NCBI GenBank assembly: GCA_008501585.1
Contig: QQUN01000055.1
Location: 1 to 64,000, forward strand
Length of the DNA: 64,000 bases
Direction of reading: 5' to 3'
Source of the DNA: Pseudomonadota bacterium
Lineage (GTDB): Bacteria; Pseudomonadota; Gammaproteobacteria; Burkholderiales; Rhodocyclaceae
Under the pieces are notes generated by a model. That model was not told the origin of the DNA. It saw only the letters and a program-made list of their open reading frames with translations, and made no database searches. This document shows, piece after piece, positions 25,841 to 35,141 of this stretch (its first letter is position 1; each line of letters begins with the position of its first letter). Made by a program: the position numbers and the translations under genes.

Positions 25841-26218
25841 TTATATCCATCCGAAAAAGCCGGCGGCAGACTTCGAGAGCGCGACCGACACGATCCAGCC
25901 GAAGGTCAGCACCGCCGCCACCAGCGCGATCCGGCGGCTGGCCGGCGTACGGCCACGCTTGAGGGCAATCGTGCCAAGCACGACATAGGCCACCAGCCCG
26001 CCGATCTTCGCCCAGACCCACACCGGCACGCCGTCATAGTATGTCACCAGCACGATCGCGGTGGTCAGCAACACGGTATCGACGACATGCGGCAGCACCC
26101 GCGTCAGCCGATGCTTCAGCCGGGGCGAGCCCGACAGCATCCACGCCGCGCGCAGCAAGAAGCCCAGGCCGCTGAGCACCACGCAGGTCACATGAAGATG
26201 TTTGATTGCCAGATACAT
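25841..26218 (-). CDS. SirB2-family membrane protein
   Basis: 125 aa; YLAIKHLHVTCVVLSGLGFLLRAAWML, polytopic. Confidence 0.85.
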   Translation of the reverse strand: MYLAIKHLHVTCVVLSGLGFLLRAAWMLSGSPRLKHRLTRVLPHVVDTVLLTTAIVLVTYYDGVPVWVWAKIGGLVAYVVLGTIALKRGRTPASRRIALVAAVLTFGWIVSVALSKSAAGFFGWI

Positions 26219-26224
26219 CGGTTT

Positions 26225-27442
26225 TTACCCCGGCCGGCCATCCGCCCGCGGGCGCAGATAGACCGGCATGTAACGCCTTGCCCAGAATCCGAAAACGACC
26301 AGCCAGCCCACGGCCGCCAGCACCAGCAACATGGCCTGCGCCGAGGCCCACAGCTCGGCCAGGATGCGCAGCACGGCCACCGCCTGCACCGCCCAGCACA
26401 GGCGCCAGGTCATCGCATCGGCGCGCAGCGCCTGGCCGGAATGGCCAAGGGTGACCCGCGACACCATGCCCAGCGCAATCACGGTAAACATGCCAATGCC
26501 GAGGGCATGCAACGGCGCCAGCCCGAGCACGGCACTGCCTTGCCATGCGGCTAGACTCTGCACGCCGAACAGCGCCAGCGCAAGGCCGAGCCACATGAAA
26601 CCCAGGTGCAGCATGGCCAGCAACGGTACTTCGAAACTGCGCACCAGCCCCCAGCGCACGGTCAGGAACACCGCCAGACCGGCCGCCGGCAGGTCCACCA
26701 GCCAGGTCAGCGGCGCTTCGCCGAGCAGTGTCAGCGCCCCATGGCCGACGGCCGCGCCGAGCATCATGAACAAGGCCCACGGCGGCCGGAAGGCCGTGTA
26801 GTCGTCCAGCACCGCACTGGAGAAGAACGGGATCATGCGATGGCTGACGGTAAAGAACACCGGCAGCAGGAAGCCCCACACCCCCACCTCGATGGCCACC
26901 CGCGCCCAGACGCCCTCACCGGTCGCGGCGAACCCCATCCACGCCCCCCAGCCCGCCAGCCCGGCCACCGTGGCCAGCCAGGCCGGAACGGCGTGGAGGC
27001 GGCCATTGCCAGCCCGGAACGCGATCGGCGCCAGCATCACCAGCAGCCAGGCCCAGCCGGCAAACACCAGCGCCATGCCCGGTAGGCGCAGCACCGGCAG
27101 CAGCGCGCTGGCGTAGATCAGCGCCCAGCCGGCGACGAGCACGCTCCACGGGCGCACGAACACGCCGGCCGGCAGGTCACCATAGCCCTGCCAGCGCGGC
27201 ATGGCGGTGAGCAGGAAACCGAAGACAAAGAAGGGAAAGACGCCATCGATGGCCAGCAAGGCATGCCACCAGCCGGGCGGCCATGACCACGGCAGGGCCT
27301 GGCCGGTGAGCCGGGCGAGCATCTCGGCGGCCCAAGGCAGCATCACCAGCAGCAGCTGAAGTGCGCCCAGAAAGAACATGGCACGGTGCGGCGCCGCCAG
27401 AAGCCAGCGCCAGTGAAGTGTCGAGCCGAGCTGATTCATCAT
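26225..27442 (-). CDS. nnrS: NnrS-family protein
   Basis: APHRAMFFLGALQLL, FFTVSHRMIPFFSSAVL, FTVIALGMVSRVTLGHSGQAL. Start uncertain (27439-27463). Confidence 0.9.
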   Translation of the reverse strand: MMNQLGSTLHWRWLLAAPHRAMFFLGALQLLLVMLPWAAEMLARLTGQALPWSWPPGWWHALLAIDGVFPFFVFGFLLTAMPRWQGYGDLPAGVFVRPWSVLVAGWALIYASALLPVLRLPGMALVFAGWAWLLVMLAPIAFRAGNGRLHAVPAWLATVAGLAGWGAWMGFAATGEGVWARVAIEVGVWGFLLPVFFTVSHRMIPFFSSAVLDDYTAFRPPWALFMMLGAAVGHGALTLLGEAPLTWLVDLPAAGLAVFLTVRWGLVRSFEVPLLAMLHLGFMWLGLALALFGVQSLAAWQGSAVLGLAPLHALGIGMFTVIALGMVSRVTLGHSGQALRADAMTWRLCWAVQAVAVLRILAELWASAQAMLLVLAAVGWLVVFGFWARRYMPVYLRPRADGRPG

Positions 27443-27524
27443 GAGATTCTGATATGTATCCACCCATTACGCTGGGCTTGGGAGCGTGGTACATTCTGCC
27501 GCTACCGATGGCTTTTGCCCGATC

Positions 27525-28229
27525 ATGAGTCAAGAAAAAATCGATATCCCCGGACTTCTGAGCCGCATGCCCCTGTTCAGCGCGCTGTCGGCGGACGACT
27601 TGCAGCAAGTCGCCGACGCCACGCGCGAAAAGCGCATCCAGAAGGGCGAAATGCTCTTCCAGCGCGGCGACCAGCCCAAGGGCTTCTACTACGTCATCTT
27701 CGGCCAGATCAAACTGGCCTTCTCCTCGCCCAACGGCAACGAGAAGGTGGTCGAGATCCTCGGCCCGCACCAGAGCTTCGGCGAGGCGGTGATGTTCATG
27801 GACCGCCAGTACCCGGTGTTTGCCGAATCCCTCGCCGACACCCTGCTGCTGCACATCACCCGTGACGCGGTGTTCAACCTGATCGACCAGGACGCCGGCT
27901 TTGCCCGCCGCATGCTCGCCGGCATGGCCATCCGCCTGCACAGCATGGTGCGCGACGTCGAGTCCTACTCCTTGCGCTCGAGCACCCAGCGCGTCATCGG
28001 CTACCTGCTGCAGCAGGTGCCCGACGCGCCCTGCCAGGGCACCCAGCAAGGTACCCAGGCCGACGTGGACCTGCCGACCAGCAAGCAGATCATCGCCTCC
28101 CGCCTCAACCTGACGCCCGAGACCCTTTCGCGCATCTTCCACGAACTGAGCAGCGCCGGTCTGATCACCGTGCAGGGCAAGCACATCTCCCTGCACAACG
28201 TCGGCAAGCTGCGCAACTACGAAGGCTGA
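27525..28229 (+). CDS. Crp/Fnr-family regulator, Dnr-like
   Basis: LLSRMPLFSALSADDLQQVA...GQIKLAFSSPNGNEKVVEILGPHQSFGEAVMFM; HTH TSKQIIASRLNLTPETLSRIFHEL; no Cys cluster; adjacent to nnrS. Confidence 0.88.
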   Translation: MSQEKIDIPGLLSRMPLFSALSADDLQQVADATREKRIQKGEMLFQRGDQPKGFYYVIFGQIKLAFSSPNGNEKVVEILGPHQSFGEAVMFMDRQYPVFAESLADTLLLHITRDAVFNLIDQDAGFARRMLAGMAIRLHSMVRDVESYSLRSSTQRVIGYLLQQVPDAPCQGTQQGTQADVDLPTSKQIIASRLNLTPETLSRIFHELSSAGLITVQGKHISLHNVGKLRNYEG

Positions 28230-29458
28230 ACGCGCCGCAAGGCGGCGCGGGCGTGCCCGACCACCCGTAGCAGCTGCCCGCCCAGCAGCAGCCCACAGGC
28301 GATCATCAAGACCCCGGCCGGATACACCATCGGCCACCACACGGTCGCCAGCACACAGACCCCCACCAGCGCCACATGGCAGCGCCAGTGCCATGTCACC
28401 CAGCGCTCGTTGAGCATGCGCGTCATCGGCGGCACGCCCTTGACTCTCGGCTGCAGGTACAGCCAGAGGATGAAGGGCACGATCTTGTAGAGCATGCCGG
28501 CAATCACCGACACGAAGCCGCCCAGGATCGCCAGAATGCCGACGGCGATCGGCACCGCATTGCCGCCCCACTGAAACATGGCCGGCACCGCCAGCGCACA
28601 GGCCGCCAGGGTGCAGCCCATGGCCAGGCGCCAGAAGTGATAGGTAGCATCCACCTTGGCGCGTCGCCGCCGCTGCTGGCGGTCCACCGTCACGGCGGCG
28701 AACAATGCAATCACCCCCACCAGAGGCAACCATGCCGCCGCATGCGGCACGACCACACCCACACCGATCGCCACCGCCACCGCACCGGCAAAGCTGCGTG
28801 CAAACCAGACGGGATAGGCCGGCGTGAGCTGGAACATGGGCACCACCAGATACCCCGCGGCGGCCACCAGCACACCGCCCCAGCCGCCCAGCCCGAGCGC
28901 CACATGGCCTGGCGACAGGCGTAGCCACCAGGTGTCGATGATGCCGGCACGGGCCAGCGCCATGGTGACACCGGCGAGTACGGCGAAGAACAAGGCCAAC
29001 AAGGCGATGCGGATGGCCACCAGGGAGTGGCTCCGCCCGGGGGTGCGCCACAGCGCAATCATGGCCGCGGGAAAGAACAACAGCACGCTGGCGCCCAGCG
29101 CCACCACCGCCCCCTGGTAGGCCCAGGCAATCTGGTGATGAAAGCCAAGGACCAGCAGCACCGCCCCGACGGCCGACAGCAGGTGCACCGGCATGGCCAG
29201 CAGTCGCGGACGCCACAGATTGGCGCCTGCCGCCACCGGCATCAGCTGGAACAGCGCGCCGAGCATGACCTGCAGCATGAAGCCCGCAGTCATCAGATGG
29301 GTGAGCGCCAGCGCCGTGGGCGTCCAGCGCGAGGCCATTGCCACCTGGCCGTCGGCGAGCAGCAGCACGCCGGCCATGAGCAGAAACACCGGCGCGGTCA
29401 GGAAGAAACGCAACGGGACGAACGGCGGGGGCGCCTGCTCGAAGGACAATGCCTGCAT
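28217..29458 (-). CDS. Uncharacterised polytopic membrane protein of the nnrS neighbourhood
   Basis: 413 aa, many hydrophobic segments with His in TM contexts (ALTHLMTAGFMLQ, SPGHVALGLGG, TYHFWRLAMG). Confidence 0.8.
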   Translation of the reverse strand: MQALSFEQAPPPFVPLRFFLTAPVFLLMAGVLLLADGQVAMASRWTPTALALTHLMTAGFMLQVMLGALFQLMPVAAGANLWRPRLLAMPVHLLSAVGAVLLVLGFHHQIAWAYQGAVVALGASVLLFFPAAMIALWRTPGRSHSLVAIRIALLALFFAVLAGVTMALARAGIIDTWWLRLSPGHVALGLGGWGGVLVAAAGYLVVPMFQLTPAYPVWFARSFAGAVAVAIGVGVVVPHAAAWLPLVGVIALFAAVTVDRQQRRRRAKVDATYHFWRLAMGCTLAACALAVPAMFQWGGNAVPIAVGILAILGGFVSVIAGMLYKIVPFILWLYLQPRVKGVPPMTRMLNERWVTWHWRCHVALVGVCVLATVWWPMVYPAGVLMIACGLLLGGQLLRVVGHARAALRRVQPS

Positions 29459-29517
29459 GGTTCAGATCTCGCCTTGGCGCAGCGGACACCGCAGCGCCTG
29501 TGAGCGGCGCAGCTCAG

Positions 29518-29671
29518 CGCCTGAGCGTTTTTCGGGCGTGGCTGAGCGGCGCCCCAAAGAAAGCCTGACCGAGGCGCAAAGCACCGCCATCGCGCGGGCC
29601 AGGGCGAGCATTTGCAACGACGGGCAGGTCGTCTTTGGGGGGACGAGCGGACATGGACGAAAGGCGCTCAG
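29518..29671. repeat. Palindromic intergenic repeat, copy 2
   Basis: Ungapped match to 22881-23034; ends ctgagcg / cgctcag inverted. Confidence 0.85.
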
Positions 29672-29904
29672 TCCGCCTCGTGGCGGATGTGTATGTGGAA
29701 CATGCCGTCGGGCTGCGACTCGACCGTATAGGTGTAGCCGTTGTTGCGCAGCATGTCGAACAAGGGGGCGGGTTGGCGCGGAATCATCAACAGCACCGCC
29801 TGGCCCGGCTTGAGTTCGTCCAGCGCTTCGAGCGTGCGCTCCATCGGCTCGGGTGGCAGCAAGTGGCGGGCATCGACAACGATGGGGGGAAGTTGATCGC
29901 TCAT
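29668..29904 (-). CDS. DUF2249 domain-containing protein
   Basis: 78 aa; VVDARHLLPPEPMERTLEALDELKPGQAVLLMIPRQPAPLFDML. Confidence 0.85.
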   Translation of the reverse strand: MSDQLPPIVVDARHLLPPEPMERTLEALDELKPGQAVLLMIPRQPAPLFDMLRNNGYTYTVESQPDGMFHIHIRHEAD

Positions 29905-30350
29905 GAGGGCACCTTGCTGACCAGTCCATCGACGGCGGCGTCGACGGCCGGATTCGCGCCGACCGCCTGGTCACACATCGGATACAGAATGTTCTCTTCC
30001 TTCATGTTGTGCTGCTGCAGCAGGATGAGCAGGGTTTCGGCGGCGTCGGAGAATGCGCCGGCATCGGCCGCCGACGCGGCGTCGACCAGCAGCGTCATCA
30101 GTTCGCGCATCTGCACATGCTCGCCGCGCATCACCCGGGTCGGCCCTTCGGTCATGCCGGTCGCGGCTTCGAACGCGGGAAAGATCGCGTCTTCCTCGAT
30201 GGCGAAGTGCGCCAGCACATCGTCCCGGAACTGCGCGGCGGCCTGCGCACAGGCGGGCCAGTCACCCCGCTCCGCGGCGGCCTCGGCCTGCGCGAAGACG
30301 TCATCACAATAAGTGTGATGCGCGGCCATTTTTCTGGAAAGGGATGTCAT
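29901..30350 (-). CDS. Hemerythrin domain-containing protein
   Basis: MTSLSRKMAAHHTYCDDVFAQAE...HFAIEEDAIFPAFE...QQHNMKEENILYP; overlaps DUF2249 gene start (coupled). Confidence 0.9.
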   Translation of the reverse strand: MTSLSRKMAAHHTYCDDVFAQAEAAAERGDWPACAQAAAQFRDDVLAHFAIEEDAIFPAFEAATGMTEGPTRVMRGEHVQMRELMTLLVDAASAADAGAFSDAAETLLILLQQHNMKEENILYPMCDQAVGANPAVDAAVDGLVSKVPS

Positions 30351-30418
30351 ACCGTTCGATGCTCCGTGAATTCCATCGATGTCTTGCGTTGATTGTCTCG
30401 CACCGACACTGAGCCGCA

Positions 30419-30432
30419 TTGACCCGCATCAA
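30419..30432 (-). promoter_or_regulatory. FNR box upstream of hemerythrin-DUF2249 operon
   Basis: TTGACCCGCATCAA; minus-strand GACAAT -10 at 30397-30392 gives class II (about -41.5) geometry. Confidence 0.75.
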
Positions 30433-30484
30433 CCGACCCTTTGTGCGTGATCAAATGCGTTCAGCCGGCGCGCACGAGCGCGCC

Positions 30485-31651
30485 TCAGGCCGTGGCCGGC
30501 GCACCGCTGTCGCCGCCCGTCAGATAGGCGATGAGTTCGCGCACCGGGCGAATCGCCGCGCCGAACGGCAGGCGTTCCGAGCCGCGAAAGAAGAGCCCGC
30601 GCTCGAGGTCGCCCCGCAGGGCGGCGGCGAGCTGGTTGTCGATGCAGAACTGCCCGGCCCGCGACAATCCGTCGCGCAGGCCGCAGGACACCAGGCAGTC
30701 CCAGGCCAGCGTGCACTTGTGCGCCGCACTGGCCACGCGCTGCAGCTTGCCTTCGCGGCGCAGGTAGTTCTCGAGCCACGGGGTACGCACTGCCCGCGCC
30801 GGCAGGCCGGCAACGCTCATGAAGGTCACGATGTCTTCCGGACGGGCCTCGGCCAGCACCTGCTTGAACACGGGGTGCGCGTCGCCCTCCTCGGTCACCG
30901 CGAAAGCGGTGCCCAGTTGCACGCCAGCTGCACCGAGCGCGATCAGCTCGCGGACCTGGGCCGGGCTGTTGATGCCGCCGGCGCAGATGATGGGGATATT
31001 CTCGTCGGCGATGCCAAGGGCCTCGTAGGCAGCCAGCACGCCCGGCACGGCGGTGGCGAAATCGAAGCGGGCATCACCCATGTCTTCTGGGCTGGCAGCG
31101 CCGAGGTGGCCGCCGGCGAAGCGCGGATGCTCGATCACGATGGCGTCGGGCAGGCGGTGCTTGCGCATCCATTTCTTGAGCAGCAGCGTCACGCCGCGGG
31201 CGTCGGAGAGGATCGGGATCAGCGCCATGTCGGGGAAGTCGGCGGCCAGGTCCGGCAGATCCAGCGGCAGGCCGGCCCCCATCACCACCGCGTCGGCGCC
31301 GTTCTCGCCGGCACAGCGCACGCAATCGGCGTACTGGGTGACCGCGCGCATCACGTTGACGGCAATCGCCCCGCGCCCGTTGGCAATCTCCTGCGCCAGG
31401 CGGATCTCTCGGGCCAGGGCCGTCAGGTTGGCGGCCTCGATGCTGGCCCGGTCACGGCAGCGCCCGGTGGCGGCCATCAGGTCTGGATGGAGGCGCCGCA
31501 GGTCGACGCTGGCGATGGTGCCCACCGCGCCTTCGCGTGCCACGTTGCCGGCGAGCCGGTGCGCCGACACGCCGACGCCCATGCCCCCCTGGATGACGGG
31601 CAGCAGTGTCTTTCCGCGCAGGCGCAGCGGCGGCAAGGGCAAGGTGTTCAT
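30485..31651 (-). CDS. Nitronate monooxygenase family protein
   Basis: 388 aa; PVIQGGMGVGVSAHRLAGNVAREGAVGTIASV, CAGGINSPAQVRELIALGAAGVQLGTAF. Confidence 0.92.
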   Translation of the reverse strand: MNTLPLPPLRLRGKTLLPVIQGGMGVGVSAHRLAGNVAREGAVGTIASVDLRRLHPDLMAATGRCRDRASIEAANLTALAREIRLAQEIANGRGAIAVNVMRAVTQYADCVRCAGENGADAVVMGAGLPLDLPDLAADFPDMALIPILSDARGVTLLLKKWMRKHRLPDAIVIEHPRFAGGHLGAASPEDMGDARFDFATAVPGVLAAYEALGIADENIPIICAGGINSPAQVRELIALGAAGVQLGTAFAVTEEGDAHPVFKQVLAEARPEDIVTFMSVAGLPARAVRTPWLENYLRREGKLQRVASAAHKCTLAWDCLVSCGLRDGLSRAGQFCIDNQLAAALRGDLERGLFFRGSERLPFGAAIRPVRELIAYLTGGDSGAPATA

Positions 31652-31840
31652 CAGCGTTCATCCGGCGAGACAGGGGGGACGAAGCCTAACCTGCCCCGCC
31701 GGGACGCTGCATTGATGGAGCGCAAGCCCCGCCGGGCGGCCCGCGCTTCTTGCCTGCGACAAGGCCCGCAGGCCTCACGCCGCGCCTGGCTGGCCGCCGC
31801 CGGCTTCCCGACGCCCTCGGGACACCCAATGGCAACTCAA

Positions 31841-33598
31841 CTAGTGCTCGTGCACATACACGCCGGGCGCCGGCGCCAGGCTCGGATGCTCGGCGTTGGC
31901 CACCGGCCGCGCCCGGCCCAGCGGGCCGCTGCGCGGCTTGAGCCAGCGCATCCAGTCTTCCCACCAGCTGCCGTCGGTGGGCGTGGCGCGCTCGTGCCAG
32001 GCTTCCCAGCGGTCGGCGCGGTGTGCGGTGGCCGCCCAGTAGCGCCGCTTGGCGGGTTTGGTCGGCGGGTTCACGATGCCCAGGATGTGGCCGGAGCTCG
32101 ACAGCACAAAGCGCTTTTCGGCGGTCACGAAGTGGACGATCCGGAAGGTCTGCTGCCATGGTGCGATGTGGTCGTCTTCGGCCGACACCACATACAGCGG
32201 CTGGGCGATCTGGTGCAGGTCGATGGGCTCGCCGGCGACCGTCAGCGCGTTCGACTCGATCAGCCGGTTGTGCAGGTAGAGCTCGCGCAGATACCAGGCG
32301 TGCATGCGGTAGGGCATGCGCGTGGTATCCATGTTCCAGAACAGCACGTCGAAGGCCGGCAGCTTTTCGCCATACAGCCAGCTTTGCACCGCAAAGTGCC
32401 AGATCAGCGAGTTGGCGCGCAACAGCCGGAAGGCCGAGGCCATCTGGGCGCCATCGAGGTAACCCTTGCGAGCCATGCCCGAGGTGATGAAATTGACGCT
32501 GCCCTCGTCGATGAACACTTCGATGTCGCCCGGCTTGCGGAAATCCACCAGCGTGGTGAGCAAGGTCCAGTCGTCCACCGGCATGGCCTCGGCACCGAAG
32601 CGCCGGTTGGCCCAGGCCATGTAGATCGACAGCGCGGTGCCGCCGATGCAGTAGCCTACGGCATGCACCGTCGGCTGGCCGCTCTGCGCTCGCGCCGCCT
32701 CGATGGTGGCATGGACGCCGTCGAGAATGTAGTCGTCGAAGCTGACCTCACGCATGCTGGCGTCGGGGTTCTTCCAGCTGGTGATGTAGACATCGAGCCC
32801 CTGGTCGAGCAGGTAGCGCACCATGCTCTTGCGCTCGTTCAGATCGAGAATGTAGAACTTGTTGATCCACGGCGTGATGATCACCACCGGCCGCGCCCGC
32901 ACCCGGTCGCGGGTCGGCGCGTAGTGGATGACCTCCACCAGCCGGTTGCGGAAGATCACCTCGCCCGGCGTCGTGGCCAGGTTGCCGCCGACCTCGAAGC
33001 CATCGGGGTCGCTCATGCGCACCATGCCGGCCTGCATGTCGTCGATGAAGTTCTGCCACCCCGCGTGCAAGCTGCCGCCCTGCGTCTCGACGGCCTTGCG
33101 CAAGGCCACCGGGTTGGTGGCCAGGAAGTTGGTCGGGGCCACGGCGTTGAGCCAGTTACGCCACCAGAACGCGGCGCGCCGGCGCTCCGCGCTGGACAGG
33201 CCCGGCGTGCTGTAGAGCATGTCCTGGGTGTGCCGGGTGGTCATCAGATACCACGACTTGACCAGATCCCAGGTGGCCGATTCGTGCCAGATCGGGTCGT
33301 TGAACCGGGTGTCGTCTTCATGCGGGCGCACCGGGTCGGTGCTGGGTGCGCCGATCAGGCGCCGCAGGCTGTGCCATTGCAGCTCCCACAGCCGCCCCGA
33401 GAAGCCCACCATGGCCTCGGCCAGCTCCTGCGGGTGCGACATCCAGCCCAGCTGGGCGTGCACCAAGGGCGCGTAGAGCCCCATCGGATCGATCATCGAC
33501 TCCCACTGGACATGCATCCGGCGGATCGCCTGATCGACGAGCTGCGCGGGCGCCATGCTGTGATTCGAGCCGTTCGCTTTATGCGTCGGGGTGTTCAT
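31841..33598 (-). CDS. phaC: Polyhydroxyalkanoate synthase (PhaC-like)
   Basis: PhaC N-terminal domain, lipase-like box VGYCIGGTA, TRDRVRARPVVIITPWINKFYILDL. Start at MNTPTHK. Confidence 0.88.
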   Translation of the reverse strand: MNTPTHKANGSNHSMAPAQLVDQAIRRMHVQWESMIDPMGLYAPLVHAQLGWMSHPQELAEAMVGFSGRLWELQWHSLRRLIGAPSTDPVRPHEDDTRFNDPIWHESATWDLVKSWYLMTTRHTQDMLYSTPGLSSAERRRAAFWWRNWLNAVAPTNFLATNPVALRKAVETQGGSLHAGWQNFIDDMQAGMVRMSDPDGFEVGGNLATTPGEVIFRNRLVEVIHYAPTRDRVRARPVVIITPWINKFYILDLNERKSMVRYLLDQGLDVYITSWKNPDASMREVSFDDYILDGVHATIEAARAQSGQPTVHAVGYCIGGTALSIYMAWANRRFGAEAMPVDDWTLLTTLVDFRKPGDIEVFIDEGSVNFITSGMARKGYLDGAQMASAFRLLRANSLIWHFAVQSWLYGEKLPAFDVLFWNMDTTRMPYRMHAWYLRELYLHNRLIESNALTVAGEPIDLHQIAQPLYVVSAEDDHIAPWQQTFRIVHFVTAEKRFVLSSSGHILGIVNPPTKPAKRRYWAATAHRADRWEAWHERATPTDGSWWEDWMRWLKPRSGPLGRARPVANAEHPSLAPAPGVYVHEH

Positions 33599-33672
33599 GA
33601 CTCGCTCCTTTTGCATGCGGCATCCACACGCATGCGTCATTGCTTATTGTGCACCGCCTCAATCCGGAGGGG

Positions 33673-33686
33673 TTGATCGGCGTCAA
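33673..33686 (+). promoter_or_regulatory. FNR box upstream of usp (and divergent phaC)
   Basis: TTGATCGGCGTCAA followed by TATAAT at 33711-33716. Confidence 0.75.
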
Positions 33687-33746
33687 TCACGGTTTCGCCA
33701 ATGCGCCGACTATAATCGGTACGACCATCCGAAAAGGAGCAAGGCC

Positions 33747-34190
33747 ATGTTCAAGCATCTGCTGGTACCCACCGATGGCTCCGACCTGTCCGAGGCCACC
33801 GTCAACCGTGCCATCTCCTTTGCCAAGGAAGCCGGCGCCCGGATCACCTACTTTTATGCACAGCCGGATTTTCCGATGCCGATCTACGGCGAAGGCGCCC
33901 TGATCGACCCGACCACGCCCGAGCAGTTCGCCAAGGGCGCGCAGGAAGAAGCCGACAAGATCCTCGCCAGTGCGCGCAGCAAGTCCGAAGCGGTCGGCGT
34001 GCCCTGCGACACCGACACCGCGGTCAACGAAGTCCCCTACGAGGCCATCATCGACGCCGCCGAACGTCACGGCTGCGACCTGATTTTCATGGCCTCGCAC
34101 GGCCGCCGCGGGCTGGCCAGCCTGCTCCTCGGCAGCGAAACACAGAAAGTGCTGACCCACACCAAGATCCCGGTACTGGTCTATCGCTGA
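33747..34190 (+). CDS. Universal stress protein
   Basis: MFKHLLVPTDGSDLSEATVNRAISFA...ASHGRRGLASLLLGSETQKVLTHTKIPVLVYR. Confidence 0.94.
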   Translation: MFKHLLVPTDGSDLSEATVNRAISFAKEAGARITYFYAQPDFPMPIYGEGALIDPTTPEQFAKGAQEEADKILASARSKSEAVGVPCDTDTAVNEVPYEAIIDAAERHGCDLIFMASHGRRGLASLLLGSETQKVLTHTKIPVLVYR

Positions 34191-34206
34191 TTGGCGGAGG
34201 CGCGTC

Positions 34207-34797
34207 ATGTTCAACCAAGCCATCAACATCATCCAGGAGGAGCACCGCTCACTGGCCGCGATCGTGCACGGGCTGAAGTACCTGGTCAATGACGCACGCA
34301 GCAACACCGCCCGCGCCGACTTCAAGGTGTTGCGGGCGATGCTGCACTACATCGACGCCTTTCCCGAGCGCCTGCACCACCCCAAGGAAGACGCCTATGT
34401 CTTCGCCCGGCTGGCCACCCGGACGCACGAGGCCGACGAGGTCATCCGCGACCTGAAGCAGCAACACGAAGAGGGGACGCAGCTGGTCGCCGCCCTGCAC
34501 ACCCGGCTCGACGCCTACGAAGCCGGCGCAGCGGGCGGCCTGGCCGCCTTTGCCGAAGCGGTCGACGCCTTCACCGATGCCATGTGGCAGCACATGGCGC
34601 TGGAAGAAAAGGTGTTGTTGCCCCTCGCCAGGCAGCACCTGAGCGAGGCGGACTGGGTGGAGATTGCCGAAGCGTTCGGCGAGAACGGCGACCCACGCTT
34701 CAGCGCCGATGCCGAAGACGAATTCAGCGCCCTGTTCTCGCGCATTGTCGCGCTTGCTCCGCCGCCGATCGGCGTCGGCCCCTCAAGCCACCGCTAG
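34207..34797 (+). CDS. Hemerythrin domain-containing protein
   Basis: IIQEEHRSLAAIVHGL...ERLHHPKEDAYVFARL...WQHMALEEKVLLPLA. Confidence 0.88.
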   Translation: MFNQAINIIQEEHRSLAAIVHGLKYLVNDARSNTARADFKVLRAMLHYIDAFPERLHHPKEDAYVFARLATRTHEADEVIRDLKQQHEEGTQLVAALHTRLDAYEAGAAGGLAAFAEAVDAFTDAMWQHMALEEKVLLPLARQHLSEADWVEIAEAFGENGDPRFSADAEDEFSALFSRIVALAPPPIGVGPSSHR

Positions 34798-34859
34798 CAG
34801 CCGCGCGGCGCGACACGGCGCACCGGAGCGCACCTCGCCGGCAGCCCCGGCCCCGGTTG

Positions 34860-35105
34860 TCAGCGGGCGTGCTTTCCTGCCTGATTGATTTCCTCGCCCG
34901 GCCGCAGGAAAAACATCGTCAGCAGGCTCGAGGCCGCACACACCAGCCAGAACCCGAAGAAACCGATCGAGTAGGTGGCGATCGGCGAAAACTCGACCGG
35001 CTGGCCGAACAGATACAACTGCTGCGGATCCATCACTGTAAAGAACACCATTTCAGCAATGCCGGCCACCAGGAACGACGGCCAAAGTACGAGAATCTGT
35101 TTCAT
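34860..35105 (-). CDS. Small membrane protein of cco cluster, 81 aa
   Basis: MKQILVLWPSFLVAGIAEMVFFTVMDPQQLYLFGQPVEFSPIATYSIGFFGFW; two or more TM segments; co-directional with ccoH. Confidence 0.75.
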   Translation of the reverse strand: MKQILVLWPSFLVAGIAEMVFFTVMDPQQLYLFGQPVEFSPIATYSIGFFGFWLVCAASSLLTMFFLRPGEEINQAGKHAR

Positions 35106-35141
35106 GTTTGATCCTTGTCTGATCCGCAGCGGTCGCGGCGC

